Positions 53,622 to 55,327 of a DNA stretch of 55,327 bases are shown one piece after another. The position numbers were made by a program, and so were the translations under genes. The notes beneath the pieces are model-generated. The model had not been told where the DNA came from. It did no database searches and saw only the letters and a program-made list of their open reading frames with translations. Source of the DNA: CADEEN01 sp035716845 (GTDB lineage Bacteria; Pseudomonadota; Gammaproteobacteria; Burkholderiales; Burkholderiaceae_C); NCBI GenBank assembly GCA_035716845.1, contig DASTJE010000052.1:1-55327 (forward strand), in the 5' to 3' direction. The stretch's first letter is position 1; each line of letters opens with the position of its first letter.

Positions 53622-54104
53622 TCACTGGCCGGACAGCGCCTTCTTCTTGCTGCCGGCAGCGGTGCGCTTCTTGGCGCGTTTGACGAGTCCGCCGGGCGTC
53701 AGGCGCTCGTTGCCGCGCACCGTGACCTTCTTGACCTGCGGGCGATGATTGCCGCTCTTGCTGAACTTGACCACCTTCACGACCTTGGGCGCCGCGCCGC
53801 GGTCATCGCGCGGCGCCTTCTCCCTGGCCGGGATCGGGCGCCAGAGCACCAGCAGCTTGCCGATGTGCTGCACCGCGGCGGCATTCAGGCCGTCGGCGAG
53901 GCGGGCCAGCCAGGCCTCGCGCGTATCGCGCTCGTCGCTGAAGGCACGCACCTTGATCAGGCCATGGGCCTTCAGGGCGGCGTCGATCTCGCGCGTCACG
54001 GCATCGGTCAGCCCTTCGGCGCCGATGGCCACCACGGGATCGAGGTGATGGGAGGCGGCGCGGTGCTCGCGGCGTGCGGCAGCAGTCAGGACAAGTGCAG
54101 GCAT
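53622..54104 (-). CDS. yhbY: YhbY family CRM-domain RNA-binding protein
   Basis: 160-residue protein. The first ~97 residues are a CRM (KH-like) domain binding pre-50S ribosomes: LTAAARREHRAASHHLDPVV, IGAEGLT and AVQHIGKLLVLWRP. The C-terminal ~60 residues form a long Lys/Arg-rich tail absent from the 97-residue E. coli protein and probably disordered. It diverges from rlmE across 20 bp. A GATAAT lies exactly 6 nt before its ATG with no Shine-Dalgarno sequence, suggesting a leaderless mRNA. Confidence 0.93.
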   Translation of the reverse strand: MPALVLTAAARREHRAASHHLDPVVAIGAEGLTDAVTREIDAALKAHGLIKVRAFSDERDTREAWLARLADGLNAAAVQHIGKLLVLWRPIPAREKAPRDDRGAAPKVVKVVKFSKSGNHRPQVKKVTVRGNERLTPGGLVKRAKKRTAAGSKKKALSGQ

Positions 54105-54109
54105 CTGCG

Positions 54110-54116
54110 TATTATC
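54110..54116. promoter_or_regulatory. Overlapping bidirectional -10 boxes for yhbY and rlmE
   Basis: The sequence TATTATC reads as TATTAT toward rlmE (9 nt before its ATG) and as GATAAT toward yhbY (6 nt before its ATG). Both genes lack a Shine-Dalgarno sequence. The whole divergent intergenic region is only 20 bp, so the -35 elements would lie inside the opposite genes. Confidence 0.5.
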
Positions 54117-54124
54117 GGTCGGCG

Positions 54125-54847
54125 ATGAAGGTCAAGACGAAGAGCAAGAAGGTCAACAAGGCGTGGTTGAACGACCATGTCAACGACCCGTATGTGAAGC
54201 TCGCGCAGCGCGAGGGTTACCGTTCGCGCGCGGCCTACAAGCTCAAGGAGATCGACGAGGCGCTCGGGCTGATCAAGCCCGGCCAGGTGGTGGTCGACCT
54301 GGGGGCGACGCCCGGCGCATGGAGCCAGTACCTGCGCCGACGCTTCGCGCCCAGGACGGCCGGCGCCGGCGGCGCGGCGGCCGGCGCGCTCGACGGCACG
54401 CTGATCGCCCTGGACATCCTGCCGTTCGACCCCATCGAGGGCGTCGAATTCATCCAGGGCGACTTTCGCGACGACGCGGTGGCGGGGCGGCTCGAGGCCG
54501 CGCTGGGCGGCCGGCCCGTTGATGTCGTCGTGTCCGACATGGCGCCCAACCTTTCGGGCGTCGAGAGCGCCGACGCCGCGCGCATCAGCCATCTGGTCGA
54601 GTTGGCGGTGGATTTCGCCGCGCGTCGCCTCAGGCCCGACGGGGCGCTGGTGGCCAAGGTGTTCCACGGCAGCGGCTACAGCCAGCTCGTCGAGCTGTTC
54701 AAGAGCACGTTCAGGGTCGTCAAGCCGATCAAGCCCAAGGCCTCGCGTGACCGTTCATCGGAAACCTTTATCGTCGGGATAGGTCTCAAAAAGTCCCGAT
54801 CTGGTGCAGGGTTGGCGTTCAATCCTCACATGGGACGCGAGGCTTGA
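54125..54847 (+). CDS. rlmE: 23S rRNA (uridine-2552-2'-O)-methyltransferase RlmE
   Basis: 240-residue heat-shock-type methyltransferase (FtsJ/RrmJ) making Um2552 in the 50S A-site. The catalytic tetrad is Lys39 (AAYKLKEI), Asp138 (SDMAPNLSG), Lys178 (VAKVFHG) and Glu213 (SSETFIV); the SAM loop is VDLGATPGAWSQYL. A Gly/Ala-rich loop (about 77-91) is inserted compared with E. coli (209 residues). It precedes ftsH, the usual partner in proteobacteria. Confidence 0.96.
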   Translation: MKVKTKSKKVNKAWLNDHVNDPYVKLAQREGYRSRAAYKLKEIDEALGLIKPGQVVVDLGATPGAWSQYLRRRFAPRTAGAGGAAAGALDGTLIALDILPFDPIEGVEFIQGDFRDDAVAGRLEAALGGRPVDVVVSDMAPNLSGVESADAARISHLVELAVDFAARRLRPDGALVAKVFHGSGYSQLVELFKSTFRVVKPIKPKASRDRSSETFIVGIGLKKSRSGAGLAFNPHMGREA

Positions 54848-54859
54848 TCGAACTAAAAT

Positions 54860-54896
54860 CGCCCCCACTTACCGTCTCATTGCGTTCGTGGGGGCG
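54860..54896 (+). repeat. Inverted repeat in the rlmE-ftsH gap
   Basis: Perfect 9 bp inverted repeat CGCCCCCAC / GTGGGGGCG separated by 19 nt, just after a TAAAAT (54854) that may be a -10 box. It may form a hairpin at the 5' end of the ftsH mRNA or serve as an operator; no T tract follows, so it is unlikely to be a terminator. Confidence 0.4.
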
Positions 54897-54923
54897 CATG
54901 GGGCAACGGCACAAGGAGCCGCG

Positions 54924-55327
54924 GTGAACAATCAATGGTTTTCGAAGATCGCTGTCTGGCTGGTGATCGCCCTCGTGCTGTTCACCGTGTTCAAGCAGCT
55001 CGATCGCAGCACGACCGCCGGCTCTCAGATCGGTTATTCCGACTTCCTCGAGGAAGTGCGCAACAAGCGCATCAAGCAGGTCACGCTGCAGGAAGGCGCC
55101 TCCGGCGGCACCGAGATCCGGGCGGTCACCACCGAGGGCAACCAGCTTCGCACCACGGCGACCTACCTCGACCGCGGGCTGGTCGGCGACCTGATCGCCA
55201 ACGGCGTCAAGTTCGACGTCAAGCCGCGCGAGGAGCCTTCTTTGCTGATGACGCTGCTGATCAGCTGGGGGCCCTTCCTGCTGCTGATCGGCGTGTGGAT
55301 CTACTTCATGCGCCAGATGCAGGGCGG
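54924..55327 (+). CDS. ftsH: ATP-dependent zinc metalloprotease FtsH, 5' part
   Basis: Membrane-anchored AAA+ protease for quality control of membrane and regulatory proteins. The first 134 residues are present: N-terminal transmembrane helix (IAVWLVIALVLFTVFKQ), the periplasmic domain with QIGYSDFLEEV and RAVTTEGNQL, and the start of the second helix (LLMTLLISWGPFLLLIG) ending at MRQMQG. The AAA and protease domains are cut off by the window edge. GTG start with AAGGAG 5 nt upstream. Follows rlmE, as in many proteobacteria. Confidence 0.96.
   Translation, partial: MNNQWFSKIAVWLVIALVLFTVFKQLDRSTTAGSQIGYSDFLEEVRNKRIKQVTLQEGASGGTEIRAVTTEGNQLRTTATYLDRGLVGDLIANGVKFDVKPREEPSLLMTLLISWGPFLLLIGVWIYFMRQMQG

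Overview
The window is about 55 kb of dense, high-GC chromosome with short intergenic gaps and strong G/C third-position bias. It shows no insertion sequence, integrase, phage gene or CRISPR array. Gene content and order point to a betaproteobacterium of the order Burkholderiales; my guess is the Rubrivivax/Leptothrix/Ideonella group, inferred from protein flavour and not proven. The supporting blocks are thrS-infC-rpmI-rplT-pheS-pheT-ihfA-merR-tRNA-Pro, surE-pcm-nlpD-rpoS, and carA-carB-greA-yhbY-rlmE-ftsH.

Layout. (1) 1-2.6 kb: the ATPase of a glutamate/aspartate ABC importer, a small GFA-family zinc protein and an Fe-S L-serine dehydratase. (2) 2.7-7.2 kb: a signalling island. A FecR-domain protein and an OmpA-like lipoprotein face a translationally coupled STAS / metallo-beta-lactamase-fold / CHASE2-PP2C operon. 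(3) 7.2-12.0 kb: the glycine cleavage operon gcvT-gcvH-gcvP behind a tandem glycine riboswitch. (4) 12-16.6 kb: a beta-hydroxyacid dehydrogenase, ETF-ubiquinone oxidoreductase, an SDR, a YceH-type protein and a thioesterase. (5) 16.6-22.3 kb: a MoxR / GST / DUF58 / transglutaminase / MltB run. (6) 22.3-28 kb: an HDAC-like deacetylase, an MscS channel, a GNAT, argG and class I fumarase. (7) 28-36.5 kb: a glycine-zipper lipoprotein, then the thrS-to-ihfA translation block with several RNA control elements, a MerR regulator and tRNA-Pro(GGG). (8) 36.5-41.5 kb: a fatty-acid-hydroxylase-type protein, a NarX-like histidine kinase with a LuxR-type response regulator, and a quinone oxidoreductase. (9) 41.6-47.2 kb: surE-pcm-nlpD-rpoS, a PolB-type exonuclease and rlmD. 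(10) 47.2-55.3 kb: a BI-1 family membrane protein, a GlcG-like protein, carAB, greA, yhbY, rlmE and the 5' end of ftsH, cut by the window edge.

Most genes are housekeeping: one-carbon and serine metabolism, arginine and pyrimidine precursors, translation, general stress response and cell envelope. The parts most worth a second look are: the signalling cassette lying 50 bp downstream of gcvP without a visible terminator; a candidate threonine-responsive attenuator in front of thrS, with a 15-residue leader peptide and mutually exclusive hairpins; infC starting at ATC; and several genes whose -10 hexamer lies exactly 6 nt before the ATG with no Shine-Dalgarno sequence, suggesting leaderless mRNAs (surE, mltB, yhbY; near-leaderless rlmD and rlmE). 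Promoter calls are by eye and tentative.
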